Source: a virus. Taken from it: a stretch of DNA of 64,000 bases. A program made the position numbers and the translations under genes. Positions 8,253 to 23,600 of the stretch are shown piece by piece (position 1 is the first letter of the stretch; each line of letters starts with the position of its first letter). The notes beneath the pieces were generated by a model, which saw only the letters and a program-made list of their open reading frames with translations, was not told the origin of the DNA and did not search any database. The stretch covers positions 25,460-89,459 of IMG/VR virus record IMGVR_UViG_3300025894_000925; one strand, given 5' to 3'.

Positions 8253-11200
8253 ATGGCGTTAAACGACAGACAAACCAGTTTACTAGTACAGCAAGACTGG
8301 ACCAAAGTTTACGAGACTTTCAAAGAAGCAGACTTCCAGAGTTATGACTTTGAAACTCTACGCAAGACTATGATTGATTACTTGCGTACATATTACCCAG
8401 AAGATTTTAACGATTTTACAGAATCAAGTGAATATATTGCTCTAATAGACTTAATTGCATTCTTAGGACAAACACTTGCATTTCGTACTGATCTAAATGC
8501 ACGTGAAAACTTTATTGATACTGCTGAACGCCGAGACAGTGTACTTAAACTTGCACGTTTAATTAACTACAATCCAAAACGTAATATTGCTAGTAGTGGG
8601 CTACTAAAAGTTGAAAGTGTAACAACCACAGAACAAGTTTTTGATAGCAACGGATCAGACTTATCCAATCTAATCATCAACTGGGACGATCCTAGTAATG
8701 ATAACTGGCAAGAACAATTTAATACTATTCTTAATGCCGCATTGATTGATTCTCAAACTGTTGGCAAAAGTGGTAATTCACAAATAGTCAATGGCGTTAG
8801 TACACAAGAATACACACTTAGAATTCTTGATCAAATTTTACCAACTTTCCGTTTTTCAACAGAAGTTGAAGGTAACCAATTGAACTTTGAAACAATTAGT
8901 GCTACATCAGTTAACAGAACATTTGTTTATGAAATACCTCCAAAGCCTTTAGGACAGTTTAATATTTTGTATAGAACTGACAATCTTGGTAACAGTTCTA
9001 ATAACACAGGATTCTTTGTTTATTTTAAACAAGGTACAATGAACAGTGTTGACTTTAACATCACTGATGCATTGCCTAATAGAGGTGTCAACATTGATTT
9101 TAGTAACATTAACAACAATGACGTTTGGTTATACAAATTAAATACAGATGGCTCTATTGGAGATAAGTGGACTCAAGTTCCAGCAATCAACGGAATCAAT
9201 ATCACTTACAATAACGAATCTGAGCGTAACTTGTATCAAGTGGTTACTAGAAATGATGATCAAATAACACTGAGCTTTGGTGACGGATCGTTTGCTAATA
9301 TTCCGCAAGGAGGATTTAGATTATTTTATAGACAAAGTATTGGAACACGCTATAAAATTACTCCTGACGAAATTCAAAATGTTGATATTCCTATTTCGTA
9401 TGTTGATCGTAATGGAAGAAATGCTGTATTAACAGCAAAAGTAAGTTTGAAATATACAGTAGCTAATTCCAGTCCACGTGAAACACTTACTGAAATTAGA
9501 CGTAAAGCACCCCAGCAATATTACACTCAAAATAGAATGATTACAGGAGAAGATTATAATATCTTTCCGTATACAGCATTTAATAACATTCAGAAAGTTA
9601 AGAGTACCAATCGTAGCTCAAGTGGTGTAAGTCGTTTCCTTGATGTTGTTGACGTAACAGGAAAGTATTCCAGTACTAATATTTTTAGTGCTGACGGATT
9701 ACTGTACAAAGATGAATATGTTAAAACAACAAACTTCACTTACCAAACAGTAAATGAAATTTTTAATGTAGTCTTTAATACTATTGCTCCTATACTTAGA
9801 GACAAGCCAGTATCGCACTTGCATTATAATAAAACTGATCGTTTTCCACTTTCACAACTTACATGGCCAATTGGTAGTAGCGGCACACTTGTAACGGATT
9901 TAAGTTGGAGTTTTGAAAGTGCTAGTACAAACAAAAGTATTGGATATATTAAAGGTCCTGACAGCAACGATGCTGACGGATTGCCTTTTATAACAATGCC
10001 AATTGGTGCTGGTATTTCTAGTGTCTTAAAACATGTTGTTCCAGGTGCTATTATTAAGTTTGGTGCCGGCGACGGAAATTACTTTGATGCACGTAACAAA
10101 ATTAAAACAGGAAGTATCAGCAAAGATAAAGATCGTACATATATCTATGCAAGTGTAAGCAGTATTAACCAAACAACAAACGCTATTACTATCAGCGAAA
10201 CAGTTCCAACAAACGCTATTCCGTTAGAGATTATTCCAGTGTTTAAGAGTGTACTAAGTGACAGTCTTATTAACCAGATGGTTACATTTATTAAGATTTA
10301 TAAAAACTTTGCACTACGTTATGACACAACAATTAACGGTTGGGCACTAATTGATAGTGCTGACATCGGGGGCAATGTATACAGCAATGACAATGCTGGC
10401 TCAACAGCAGGTACTGGATTAGATTCAAGTTGGATTATTAAACTAATTTATACTGGATCAGAATACGTGATCAGTTATAGAGGTCTTGATTATTACTTTG
10501 AAAGTGCGGCAGAAACTAAATTCTACTTTGACGATAATGCAAAAGTGTTTGACAGTAAAACTGGTAAAACACAAAACGACGAAGTAACAGTTCTCAAGTT
10601 TAACAGTCAAGCCGATAGTGCTTTGCCATTGGCGCAGAACTTAACTTGGAATGTATATGGAAGCATTGTTGCCAGTGATGGATATAGAGACAATAGAAAA
10701 GTATTAGTTACCTTTCCTGACTTTGATAGCGACGGCGTTCCAGATAATCCAGACTTGTTTGACTTAATTGTTGCAAGTAACGTTAACGTAAGTGAAAAGT
10801 TTGTGTTCTTCACTAAAGAACAATCAGCAACCAGTTTTATTCAGTATACTCCGGTTCCATACAATGATGTTGTAATTGATGCTACACTTGAAACTATTAA
10901 ATTATCGCTAGACAATTATACAGACAAACAAATTTTTTATGCTTCTGATGAAGATAAGTTTTATAGATTAGATATTGATACTGTTGGATTACGAAATGCA
11001 ACAGATGTTAGTTCTGAATATTTGGCTCGTGTTGGTAGAGATTCATTGAACTTCCAGTATATCCATACAAGTCCTAACAACAGACGAGTTGATCCAAGTC
11101 CTAACAACTTAATGGATATGTTCATACTAACCAAGCAATATGCAACAGATTATACCGCTTTTATTACAGACACTAGTAATACTTTAACGTTACCAGTAGC

Positions 11201-11675
11201 ACCTTCACAAGAAGAACTTAAATCAGAATTTGCAAGTCTTGAAAACTTTAAAGCAATGAGTGATGCAATAATCTATAACAGTGCTAGATTTAAACCAATA
11301 TTTGGTGAACTAGCAGACACAGCATTAAAGGCCAAGTTTAAAGTTGTTAAAAATTCTAATATGATTATTTCAGACAGTGATGTTAAGACTAGTGTTATTA
11401 ACGCTATTAACGCATACTTTGATATTAATAACTGGGACTTTGGCGAAACATTTTATTTTAGTGAACTAAGTGCTTACTTGCATTCAGAACTAACACCTGA
11501 GTTAGCAAGTATTATTATTGTTCCAAATAACAGTGCGGCACAATTTGGTAACTTGTATCAAATTAATGCTGAACCAGATGAAATTCTTATTAGCTCTGCT
11601 ACAGTTGATGATGTTGAAGTTATCGCATCAATTACAGCAAGTCAACTGAACCAATCCACGTCAGTGGTAACATAA
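8253..11675 (+). CDS. 6: Baseplate wedge protein gp6 (gpJ-like)
   Basis: The product has 1140 residues. The N terminus has the gp6 hallmark LRKTMIDYLRTYYPEDFNDF, then EYIALIDLIAFLGQTLAFR and ARENFIDTAERRDSVLKLA, all within residues ~30-100. The middle has ALNFGDG-type text (ITLSFGDGSFANIPQGG), and RKAPQQYYTQNRMITGEDY near residue 415 is the gpJ-type segment. The C-terminal ~120 residues resemble the gp6 dimerisation part. gp6 forms the inner wedge ring that opens when the baseplate switches. Nearly twice T4 gp6 (660 aa), as in many marine relatives, because of inserted beta domains. Confidence 0.9.
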   Translation: MALNDRQTSLLVQQDWTKVYETFKEADFQSYDFETLRKTMIDYLRTYYPEDFNDFTESSEYIALIDLIAFLGQTLAFRTDLNARENFIDTAERRDSVLKLARLINYNPKRNIASSGLLKVESVTTTEQVFDSNGSDLSNLIINWDDPSNDNWQEQFNTILNAALIDSQTVGKSGNSQIVNGVSTQEYTLRILDQILPTFRFSTEVEGNQLNFETISATSVNRTFVYEIPPKPLGQFNILYRTDNLGNSSNNTGFFVYFKQGTMNSVDFNITDALPNRGVNIDFSNINNNDVWLYKLNTDGSIGDKWTQVPAINGINITYNNESERNLYQVVTRNDDQITLSFGDGSFANIPQGGFRLFYRQSIGTRYKITPDEIQNVDIPISYVDRNGRNAVLTAKVSLKYTVANSSPRETLTEIRRKAPQQYYTQNRMITGEDYNIFPYTAFNNIQKVKSTNRSSSGVSRFLDVVDVTGKYSSTNIFSADGLLYKDEYVKTTNFTYQTVNEIFNVVFNTIAPILRDKPVSHLHYNKTDRFPLSQLTWPIGSSGTLVTDLSWSFESASTNKSIGYIKGPDSNDADGLPFITMPIGAGISSVLKHVVPGAIIKFGAGDGNYFDARNKIKTGSISKDKDRTYIYASVSSINQTTNAITISETVPTNAIPLEIIPVFKSVLSDSLINQMVTFIKIYKNFALRYDTTINGWALIDSADIGGNVYSNDNAGSTAGTGLDSSWIIKLIYTGSEYVISYRGLDYYFESAAETKFYFDDNAKVFDSKTGKTQNDEVTVLKFNSQADSALPLAQNLTWNVYGSIVASDGYRDNRKVLVTFPDFDSDGVPDNPDLFDLIVASNVNVSEKFVFFTKEQSATSFIQYTPVPYNDVVIDATLETIKLSLDNYTDKQIFYASDEDKFYRLDIDTVGLRNATDVSSEYLARVGRDSLNFQYIHTSPNNRRVDPSPNNLMDMFILTKQYATDYTAFITDTSNTLTLPVAPSQEELKSEFASLENFKAMSDAIIYNSARFKPIFGELADTALKAKFKVVKNSNMIISDSDVKTSVINAINAYFDINNWDFGETFYFSELSAYLHSELTPELASIIIVPNNSAAQFGNLYQINAEPDEILISSATVDDVEVIASITASQLNQSTSVVT

Positions 11676-11691
11676 GGTAAAGTACAGTAAC

Positions 11692-14600
11692 ATGGCAATC
11701 GTTAAAACAGTTAACTTTCTTCCAGAAGTATTTAGAACAGAGACTAACAAGAAGTTCTTAAATGCTACACTCGATCAATTAGTATCTGAACCAAACTTTA
11801 CAAAAGTAAATGGCTACATTGGCCGTAAGTTTAGTCCTACATATAAAACAAACGACAACTATGTCGCTGAACCAAGTATTACAAGACAGAACTATCAATT
11901 AGAACCAGCTGTTGTTGTTAAAGACAAAGACACTGACACCATTGATTTCTTTAGCTCGTATGTTGACCTATTGCAACAGATTCAATACAACGGCGGCATC
12001 ATTGACAATCATAATAGATTGTTTTCCAATGAAAGTTATAGTTTTGATGGATTGTTTGATTATGACAAGTTTACAAACTTTAAGAATTACTACTGGGTTC
12101 CAGACGGACCAGCAAGTGTAGATGTATTTGCAGGCAACGTTGAAACCAGCGAAGACTACAGCGTAACACGTAACCTTAGTGTTAGTGGTTTTAACTTCAG
12201 TGAAAAAGGAATTGAAAGTAATCCTGTGCTAGTTCTAGCACGTGGTGGAACTTATACTTTTAAAATTGATGATCCAGAACATCAATTTTGGATTCAAACT
12301 GAGCCCGGCACAAGCGGGGTTCGTACAAACCAAAGCAACATTAGTACACGTGAAGTATTTGGTGTAGAAAACAACGGAACAGATGATGGTACAGTTACTT
12401 TCAAAGTTCCACTAGCTGATGCACAAAATAGATTTACTCTTATGGACACTATTGAGCAGGTTGATATTGCAAGTGGTATTCATTATGATGAGATACAAGG
12501 TGTTTTACTAAGTCAGTTCTTAAAGACACACCAAAACGGAATTGACGGAGCTCAAACATATGCTAACTTGCACAATAAAAGCATGGTGTTTGTTACCAAT
12601 GACGATGTTGTAACAGACATTGAATGGACAAACAATGAATTTTTTGATATGTTACGATATGGAATTGCTACAGATGATCAAGTTGTTCCGTTTAACATTA
12701 GAAGAAATATTTGGAGAGTAACACTTATTGCGACCAGTGATATAGATTTAGACACAGGATTAGCCGATGATTATATTATTACGCTTGTGCCTTCAACTGC
12801 CGTGGCATTTGATGAGAAAGTTTATGTAAAGAACGGAATTGCTAGTGGAACTAAAGAGTACTATTTAGACTTTGATAATACATACCACGAAGTACCAGTT
12901 ATTACCAGTATACTTGATAGATTGTATTACCAAGACTCAACATCAGATGTATTCTTTGGAGAGATTCGTGTTGTTGATGCTGATAACTTTACCATTGATG
13001 TTGCCCAAGACATTATTGGACAAATTAGTTATGCAAGTCCAAACGGCGTTGAGTTTACAAATGGATTAAAGATTTTATTTAATGATAGTGTAACTCCAGC
13101 AAGGTGGGCAAATAAAGAATATTATGTTGAAGGTGTTGGTAGAAGTATTAGATTGATTTCAGTTGCTGACTTAACACCAAACGAAACATATGCTATAGGT
13201 GGGTTAAACACACCTGACTATATTACTATTAATAGAGGAAGTTATGATTTAAACGGTTGGTCAAGAAGTAATCGTTGGTTCCATATTGATGTCTTAACTA
13301 AGACTGCTGAACTTAATAAAGAAGTACTAATATATACTTTCACATTTGATCCAAACTTAAACAATGAATTTGTTCCTATACCAGATGATGTGCAGGTAGT
13401 AACTACACTACGAAGTAAAGTAGCAATACAAAATTTAGCATACGAATATAATCCAGACCAGATATTTTATGCATACGGCGAAGATAACTTTTTTCAACTT
13501 CAGTCTGATGGAGTAACACTAGTTGAACTTCCTAATTACCGAGCTAAGAATACTAGTTTGCCAGATCAAGAGTTTAGAGCTAAACGCCCAGTCATTGAGT
13601 TTGAACATTCATTAAGATTACTTAATTTTGGTATTCAAGCCATTGAACCAGTTGACTATTTAGATTTTACTGTTAAAGATGCCTTTAGTGACATTGAACG
13701 CTCAGGAAGTATATATTCAAATATTTCTCATTATCTTAAAGGATCAGTTGTTATATCAGGAACGAGTGTTTATGGTGCTATTAAGAATACACAAACATTG
13801 CCCACTGATACTGTTGTTTGGAAAGAACATTTTCCACTAATACCTTTTGATGATTCACGTACATATCAAAAAGGCGAGCGTATGGCTTATAATAATAAAG
13901 CATACGAAGCACTTCAAAACGTTGGCATAAATGTTGTTCCTGCTGTTGAGAATATTGGAACTACTTGGTTTGAATTATTTGCATACTCAGTGTATGATAC
14001 ATCAACAGCAAATACAATACTTGCTGAAGAGTATGTTATTTACAATGGTATTGCATATGAAGCAAAAGAGAACATTGCACAGGATCCCACAACAAGTTCT
14101 AGTTGGGAATTGCTGTTCTCTTTACAAGATAACAAAAGTATTATCTTTGCAAACGAAGAAGATCCTGAAATTCGAAAGCGTGTTTACACAATTAGTTTGG
14201 TGACTATTGCTGGTTCCCCTACAATTCACTTAGAAGAAAAAGCAGGATCAAGATTACTTGAAGACGGCGACGTGGTTATTGTGTTATCTGGTAAGAACAG
14301 TAAAAAGAACTATCATTATGACGGCAACCTTTGGTACGAAGGGCAACTAAAAACAAAAGTAAACGAAAGTCCTTTGTTTGATGTTTTTGACAGCAACGAC
14401 ATTAGTTTTTCTAATACAACAACCTATCCTAACACTACTTTTACAGGAACAACGCTATTCCAATACAAGCAAGGAACAGGCACTGTCAATGATAACGTAC
14501 TAGGATTTCCTGTCAGTTATAGAAACTTTAACAGCATCAGTGATTTAGAATTTGAAGCAACGTATAACAGCGATACGTTTACTAGTAGTATTGCATTGGA

Positions 14601-17600
14601 CACAGTATCCAAAAGTATCAATACAGGATTTTTAATTAAAAATTATACCAAGACAAACAAAGAGTATCGTAATACTTGGGTTAAGAACAAAGAAGAAAGT
14701 AAACAGTTTCAAATATTAACATTTGAATTTGATGGGCTTACCAATTACTTTGAGATTGATATTATCAGTGACGAAGTTGTAACAATGCCTAACATCAAAG
14801 TTTGGGTTAAAAATACACTGTTGAGTAGAGGTAATTTTACACTAGAGTTAATTGGTGAAAAGTTATGTGTGGTAATTAATCCAACTTTCTTGACACAAGA
14901 GTTTGACAAAGTTGACATTCTGTTGTATAGTAGAAAGAGTATTAGTCAACAGGGATATTACGAAGTTCCAAGTAACTTGGACTTTAACAGTAAAAATTCT
15001 GACTTTAGTAGTTTAACACTTGGTCAACTCAAGGATCATATTTCTAAATTAGAAGAAAACACAAATGTTATATATGAAGCAACTGGAGCATTTAGTAGTC
15101 AACGAGACATTTATTACAAGGATAGTTCAGGAACTATATTACAGCATGGTTTTCCATTGTTGTACAGCAACCTATTCCTAACACAAGATAATACAAACTT
15201 TATTGAAAGTATTGAATTTTCCAGTAGAGAATATACAAAATTTAAAAACAAGTTTCTTGAACTTTCTGGACAGATTGCATCAATTGATTCTAAGACAACT
15301 GAACAACATGTTGATGCTATAATTGATGCTATCAACTTAACAAAAGACAGTTCGTTTCCTTTCTACCACACAGACATGTTGCCGTATGGTAACAATAGAA
15401 CAATATATGCCGACACTGTTATCAATCCAAATCTTAAACAATTTGATTTACCATCAGTATTCAATGATGATCAATTAGGAAATACTGCAATACTTGTTTA
15501 TGTAAATGATGTACAATTAGTAAAAGGTAAAGACTATTATTTCCCTCAGGATAGATCAGCAGTTATTATTAACGAAAACTATACATTGGTTGTTGATGAT
15601 AAAATTAGGATTGCAGTTTATCATAATACAGATGGATGTTACTTACCTGCAACTCCAAGTAAATTAGGATTGTTTCCAGCGTTTAGACCTCTCAAGTTTA
15701 AAGATGATAACTATCAAACTCCAATTTTTGTTATACAAGGACATGACGGAAGTATTATTCCAGCGTTCAATGATTTTAGAGATGACTTGCTATTAGAATT
15801 TGAGCGTAGAATTTATAACAATATTAAAATAGATTATTCAACTAACATCTTTGATATTAACACTTATATTCCAGGAAATTTCAGAGATACTGATTACACA
15901 GAAGTTGAATGGGAACGTATTATTAGTCGTAGTTTCTTGAAGTGGGCAGGAGCCAACCAAGTTGATTACTCAACCAACAGTTTCTTCCAATCAAACGATC
16001 CGTGGTCATGGAACTACAAAGATCAGTTAAACAAGTTAGACGATACTAAATTACCAGGCAGTGCTAGAGCAGTTTATCTAAGTGTATTTGATACAGTTCG
16101 CCCACATACGCATCCATGGGAAATGCTTGGGTTCAGTATTATTCCAAGTTGGTGGGAAGACCGTTACGGCAAAGCACCATATACTGGCGGCAACTTATTG
16201 TTGTGGGAAGACCTTGAAAAAGGATACATTTATGCTGGTAACAGAGCAGGATACGATGACAATTATAAACGTCCAGGATTAACCAGTATTATCCCTGTTG
16301 ATGAGTATGGTGTATTAAAGAGCCCAGATCAGTTTATAGTTAGAGCACTAAATCCGCCAAAGTTAAATCAAAGTTTTTCAGTTGGTTCTGTTGGACCTGC
16401 TGAGTTCTCCTGGAGAAGATCAAGTGATTATCCATTTGCAGTACAGCGTGGACTAAGTTTACTTAAACCAGCGTTCTACTTTGGTAGTTTGTTAAACATC
16501 AAACGCTATTACAGAGATAGTAAATTAAAGCAACTTGTAAATGTTAGCACTCTGAAACGTATCAGTCCAGATACAGTGGTCGTTCCGGACAGCGTTATTC
16601 CGGCTACTGCAAACACAGAAGAATCACGCAATTTCGTTGCTGGTTATTTGAACTGGATTGTTGATTATATGAAGTACAGAGGGATTGATCCTCAAACAAC
16701 TTTAACTAAACAATTTAAAAATATTGATGTTCAACTAGGTTATAAAACTGCAAGTTTCACAGGTAAAAATTATATCAATGTATTGGCTGAACAAAGTAGT
16801 CCAACCAGTAACAACGAAAGTATTATTGTACCTGACGAGAACTATAAAATTATTCTAAACAAAAGTACACCAGTTAGGAAACTAGTATACAGTGGAGTTG
16901 TTGTTGAGCGTAGCGGAAACGGGTTTACAATTTCTGGGTACGATTTAACTAATCCGTACTTTCCAATTATTCCAAGTATTGCTGACAACGAAAATCATAC
17001 ATTGGTTGTACTAGATAGACGAGCAGTAGTGTATCACAATTATCAACGTAAGAAAATACTTGTACCATACGGACATGAATTTGCTAACGTACAGCAAGTA
17101 TGCGACTTTCTAATCAGTTATGGGCGTTATCTAGTAGGTCAAGGATTTACATTTAACGTAAATGATCCAGCACTAAACGAGCAACGCAACTGGGAATTAA
17201 GTTGTAAAGAATTTTTATCCTGGGAACAGCAAGAATGGGCACCAGGTAGTATATTAATATTAAGTCCAACGTTTGATCGTATTGAAGTTAACACAACTGG
17301 CGGAACTATTGATCATATCACAAACGAAAGCAATGGTAATAAAGTATTAAATCAAAACTTTGGAGTTATTAAAAACACTGAATTTACAATTAATAGACAG
17401 CCGGGCGAATTTAGTTTAGAGACACTAAACAACAATACTATTTGCTTGTTTGAAGGTAGAATTGTACAATTTGAACATGCACTGGTATTTGATAATACTA
17501 CAGTGTTCAATGACATTATCTATTTGCCAGAATTAGGAAATAGACAGTTCCGATTAAAAGTTGTTGGTAATAAAACAGCAGACTGGACAGGCGAATTAGC

Positions 17601-20600
17601 ACCTGCAGGATTTGTTTATAACGATCCTAAAATTGATGTTTGGGTAACAAATACTGATTACAAAAAAGGATCATTGGTTACATTCAAAGGAAACTACTAT
17701 GTAGCTCTTAACAATGTTATTGGAAGCGATGAGTTTGATTTAAACAATTGGCAACAAGTTGATCGCTTTGCAATTAAAACTGGATTACTTCCAAACTTTG
17801 CATTCAATGCACAGAAGTTTGTTAACCTATACAATATTGAAGACATGCCAGTCGATGAATCATTACAGCAATTTTCAACTGGACTGATTGGATTACGCAA
17901 TAGAAAATACCTAGCAGATTTAAACTTAGACTTCCAAAGTCAAACAAAGTTCTATCAAGGATTTATCAAAGAAAAAGGATCTAACAATAGTATTACAGCA
18001 TTAACAAGTGCCAGCTTTAATAATATATCAAGTAAAATTGATACTTACGAAGAATGGGCGGTACGTGTTGGAGAATACGGATCACTAGAAAGTGATGCAC
18101 AAATTGAAATAGAACTAGATGATAGTAAACTAACTGACAATCCAAGTTCGCTTCAGTTGTTAGATAATTTAGATCCAGACATACCGGATATTATTAGTGT
18201 TAAGTCAGCTGGCCTGTATAAGAAAACTGGAGCAAAGTTTGAAAAGAATATCTTCCATTCACGCAGTGATGATAGTGACTATTCAAAAGATATTGCTAAA
18301 GCAGGTTTTGTAAACAGTGCCGATATTGATGCAACATTATACGATATTACAAACTTTAATGCACTTAACACTCATCTAAAGAAACTTGGTGATGGATTTA
18401 AAATTTGGGTAGCTAAAGATTTTGACCTAGACTGGAACGTATATAGATTAACCGCAAGTGATGCCGCACCAGAGACTATTAGTTTTGAAATTGATGGAGT
18501 AATGAGCATTGACTTCACTGAACCACACAACTTAAAAGTTAACGAAGTATTTTGCATAAAAGGCTTTGATGCTAGTTATGATGGTTTTTATAGAGTAAAA
18601 TCTGTAGAAGGACAACAAACAGTATTGGTTGCAATGTATCAAGGAGAGGACTTCCTCAAAGAAGCTCGTTCGATATCCAATGACACAGGAATACTATTTG
18701 AAATGGATAGTATGAGAATTGAAAATCCAATGTTGCTTGATACTGTTGCTCCTAAACGTGGATGGAAAAATGGCGATAGAGTTTGGGTTGAAAACTTTGA
18801 TGATACTGAAAAATGGGGTGTCTACGAAAAACAAAACAATTGGACACAAAGTCAAGAACTAAACAGTGAAGGCAGTGATTACGTAGGAAATGATGGATAC
18901 GGTGGTGCAACTAAAATTAATATTCACGGAGACCTAATAGCAGTTGGCGCCGGAAACGGACAAAACGGTCGTGTTAATATATTCTCATTGTTACCGGAAG
19001 GCAAGTTTGCACAAACAGCTAAACTTATTCCTTATCAGCACACCGGAACATTTACTGGTTATGGAGATGCTGTAGACCTAAGTGGATATGTTTGTGTTGT
19101 TGGAGCACCAAGAACTGATCCAGGAATAGCGTTTGTACACAACTTTAGAGTTAGTGAAAAAGAACACGGAGTACAAATATTACCTGCACCAGCCGGTTCA
19201 TCGAGTACCGAAGGGTTTGGTAAGGCTGTCAGAATCAGTGAAGACAGTAATTGGATTTTTGTTGGTGCACCAGATGCTAACAAAGTGTATGTTTATCACA
19301 AAAAGAATAATGTTGAATTCAATCAAATAACATTGACTTCAAGTACAACTCCGGCGTTGGTACACGACGGTGTTAGTGCTGGCGAAACATATGACATAGG
19401 ATGGACACCAACTAATATTAATTCAGTTGTTGTTAAAGCAAGTGCTACTAATATACTAACACCAGGTATTGATTATACTATTACTGGTAGTGTAATTACT
19501 ATTATACCTGCAATTGATACTAATATAACGTCACTTGAAATAACACAAGCACCATACTATGCAGAGCAAAATACAATAAATGGAGCAGATCCATCGTTAG
19601 GAACACCTGGTATTAATGCAGATGCAGAGTTTGGCAAGTTTCTTTATTGCAACAAAGATGGGTCAGAGTTATTTGTTGGAGCACCAAGCGAAACAGTTGG
19701 TGGTTTAGCAGACGCAGGTAAAGTATATTGCTATCAACGAAGAGTTGAATTCCAAAAATCTAATTCACTCACAACTTCATATACTCCAACACCTGATATT
19801 ACTAGCATGGCAAATGTTTATGTTGGTGAACAAGAACTACTTGATGGCACAAGCTATACAGATGCATTATCAAGTACGTCAGAAATTATTTTAACCGAAA
19901 CAGTTGAATCAGGACAAAAGATTAAATTTAGTTCTACACATTGGGACAAAGTACAAGAACTTACTGCTCCAAGCGAAGATAATATTGCTAATACATTGTT
20001 TGGATCGCAGATTGCAGTTGACTCTAGTGGTGCAGGTGTTTATGTTACTGCACCAGGATATAAAACAAGTTTTTATGATAGTGGTAAGGTTTACAGATAC
20101 ACAAAGAAAAATAGATATCTTGGTAAAGCAACAGCTAAGGTTGCAAACCCATCACTCACTGCTGGTGACAACTTGTACGTTAATGGATTTAGAATTACAC
20201 TAAACGACACTTCAATTGAAACATTGAGTGAACAGATTAATGCCAGCGGCATTCCAGGAATTAGCAGTTCAATTGCCAATGGTTTGTTAACTATTGAAAG
20301 CACTAGTAAACTAAAAAGAAACAAACTATTTGTTACTGGTATGGATCATACAATATGTGATGATTTAGATATTGGTAAATTTGAATACGAACAAACTATT
20401 GCAGTGCCAGGCGGAGCACGTAGTGAGAGCTTTGGATTAAGTATCAGCGTTGGCGACTCAGATGAAACGCTACTAATTGGAAGCGGAAATAGTAAAACAT
20501 TACAAGCATTAATAATTGACAAAGCAGAAGATACTACAGAATCAACTACTACATTTGATGGAAACAGTACTGCATTTATTGATCAAATCTTTGGAAGTAA

Positions 20601-23600
20601 TGCATACATTTACGAACTATTTGAAAACAAAGAAACTCACGTATCCAATACAGGATTACAAATATTTGCACAGAAATTTGACTTAATAAAGAATCGTAGA
20701 TTTGATTTCTTTGGTCTGGGACTTGATCTTAAAAACCAATATATTATTGTAGGCGATCCAGGTGATGACAATATTGTGCCCAATGGTGGTACTGCTTGGT
20801 TATACAAAACTAATAACACCAGAATCTGGTCACGTACAAGGCAAGAAGGTACACATGTTGATATTGATACACTAAGTCGTATGTTGATATATAGCAAAGA
20901 ATCAAATTCAATTATTTCAAACTTTGATTATATTGATCCTGCTAAAGGAAAGGTACTAGGACAAGCTGAAATAAACCTTGATTACAAAACAGCAACTGAT
21001 CCTGCTTTTTATACAACTAACCCAAGTAGCAGAGTTGACGTACAGGTTGACGAAAACATGCACTGGGGTGAAGATCAAGTTGGAACAACTTGGTGGGATT
21101 TAAGTTTGGTTAGGTACGTAGACTACGAACAAGATTCCTTAACTTATCGTATTAAGAACTGGGGTAAATTATTCCCAGGAAGTGTAGTAAGTGTTAGCGA
21201 ATGGATTGAAAGTACTGTTAAGCCAAGTGAATATACTTCATTAACTGATGCAGACGGAGTGCCAAAATATACTGGCGAAGGAACATTTGTTACTACTACT
21301 GCCGTTGACGAAAGCACAGGAATTGTTAAAGAAAAATACTATTATTGGGTAACAAATAAAAATAGTGCTATTAACAAAACTAGAAGTATTGTTGGTATTG
21401 CAGAAATGATTGAGCAACCTGAATTACAAGGTATTCCGTATGCCGCATTGGTTGCAGAAAACGCAATAAGTTTATACAATGTAAATGATAAACTAAGTGG
21501 TACAGACACAGTCTTACAAATTCGTTACGATAAGATACGCAACTCTAATACTGTACACACTGAATATGAATTGATACAAGAAGGCAATCCTGATAGTAAT
21601 ATTCCAGAAAGTATTATTAGTAAATTAATTGATAGTTTAGCAGGTGAAGATTCATCAGGTTTTGTTGTTCCAGACTCTGGATTACTTGAGCAGGATCGTT
21701 ACGGCATCAATGTTAGACCTCGACAGACAATGATTATTAATAGACAAGAAGCACTAAAAAACTTTGTTGGTTCAGCCAATGCTGTATTAATAAAACATCC
21801 TATTAGACAACAAAAGATTTTAACTAGACTACTTAGTTCTGAGCCTGTACCAGGAGTAACTGAATTTGATTCAGTGGTTGACATTTATGATGAATTAGCA
21901 TATCTTGATTTAACAGCATTATCTGCAGGACATAGAGTATATGTTAAGGTTGATAGTACGATTGAAAACCGTTGGTCAATATATACATTGAACAGTGCAA
22001 ATGATTTTGTTTTAACTAGAGTACAATCATATGATACAAATTTCTTTTGGGATTATGTTGATTGGTACGCTGAAGGTTGGTCAGTAACAAATAGGCCAGA
22101 CTATACTGTTGATTACGAAGCAGATGTTAAAAAACTAAGTCTAGTTCCAGCAGGAAGTGTTATTAAAGTTAGATACAACCAAATTGGGACATTTACACTA
22201 TACAGGACTATAAATTACAACGACGTTAATAATCTAACATTAATTGGTCTTGGTAACGGAACAGTTCAAATAACAGATAAACTTTATGATAGTTCAAAGT
22301 ATACATTAGGATTTGCTACTGAAAACTTTGACAGTGAAAGATTTGATATTAATCCTAGTGTTGAAATACGCAATATCTTTAATGCACTTAGATTTGATAT
22401 CTACATTGGTGAACTACGTGAAGAGTTTAACAAGTTATTCTTTACATTGGTTTACTATATTCTTTACACACAAAGAAATACTGACTGGATATTTAAAACC
22501 AGTTTCATAACTGTTTTCCATCAGTTACGTGAATTAACTCAGTATCCAAGTTATGTTAAAGACAATCAAAATTATTACATTGATTATATCAATGAGGTTA
22601 AACCGTATAGAAGTAAGATACGTGAATATTTAATTAGTTATGCTGGTAACGATACTTTCTTTGGCAACGTGTCAGACTTTGATTTACCTTCATACTACGA
22701 GGAAACTATTGATGCTTTCCGTAGTCCGTCAGGAGAAGGTATCAATGATAATACATTACTTGAGCAAACACAATACCAGGATTGGGTATCAAATAAAGCA
22801 TTGACACTTGAAAGTATTCAAGTTGCACAAGGTGGAGAAGGCTATACAGTTCCTCCGGTTGTTACAGTTAACGATGGTGTAACTGGAGCATTGTCTAGTG
22901 TTAAACCAATTGCTAAGATTAATCCATCAACAGGAAAAGTTACAAGTATTACATTCAGTGGAACATACACATTTAATTCTAGTCCAATCATTAACATTAA
23001 CGGTAACGGAACAGGTGGCAAAGCATATCCTGTTATGGTTAATAACAAAGTTAGAGGACTAAACACTACAATTAAATTTGATAGAACAACATATAGAAGT
23101 AACTTGGTTAAATGGACATCTACATTAGATGTTGTGTCTGGTGATTATGTTTATTACCAAAACGAAATTTACCAAGCCACGCAAGATGTACCAGCAAGTA
23201 CAATATTTGATTTTAGATTTTTTACACAACTAAGTCATGAATATGGAAACGCACTTGATAGAATTGTTGCGTACTATGTCAATGAAGATGGAGTAGCTGG
23301 TGAAGATTTACTTACAAACTTGATCATTGGTATCAACTACCCAGGTGTAATAGTCACAGGGTTAAAATTTAGTGATGAAAATGTTGCAGGAGACTTTATT
23401 GACTCATACATTCAAAGTACGTATCTTGATACTGCTTTGGGTACTCGTGCTGAAGATATCAGCATTGACGGTGGAGCATTTGTTGACAAGTATAGCTCGC
23501 ATGCCCCAGAAGAATTAGTTCCAGGAATTAATTTTGATACATTAATTTTAAGTGTGTTTACAAGAGTAACAGATAACACAGGTGCAATAGTTAGTGGACC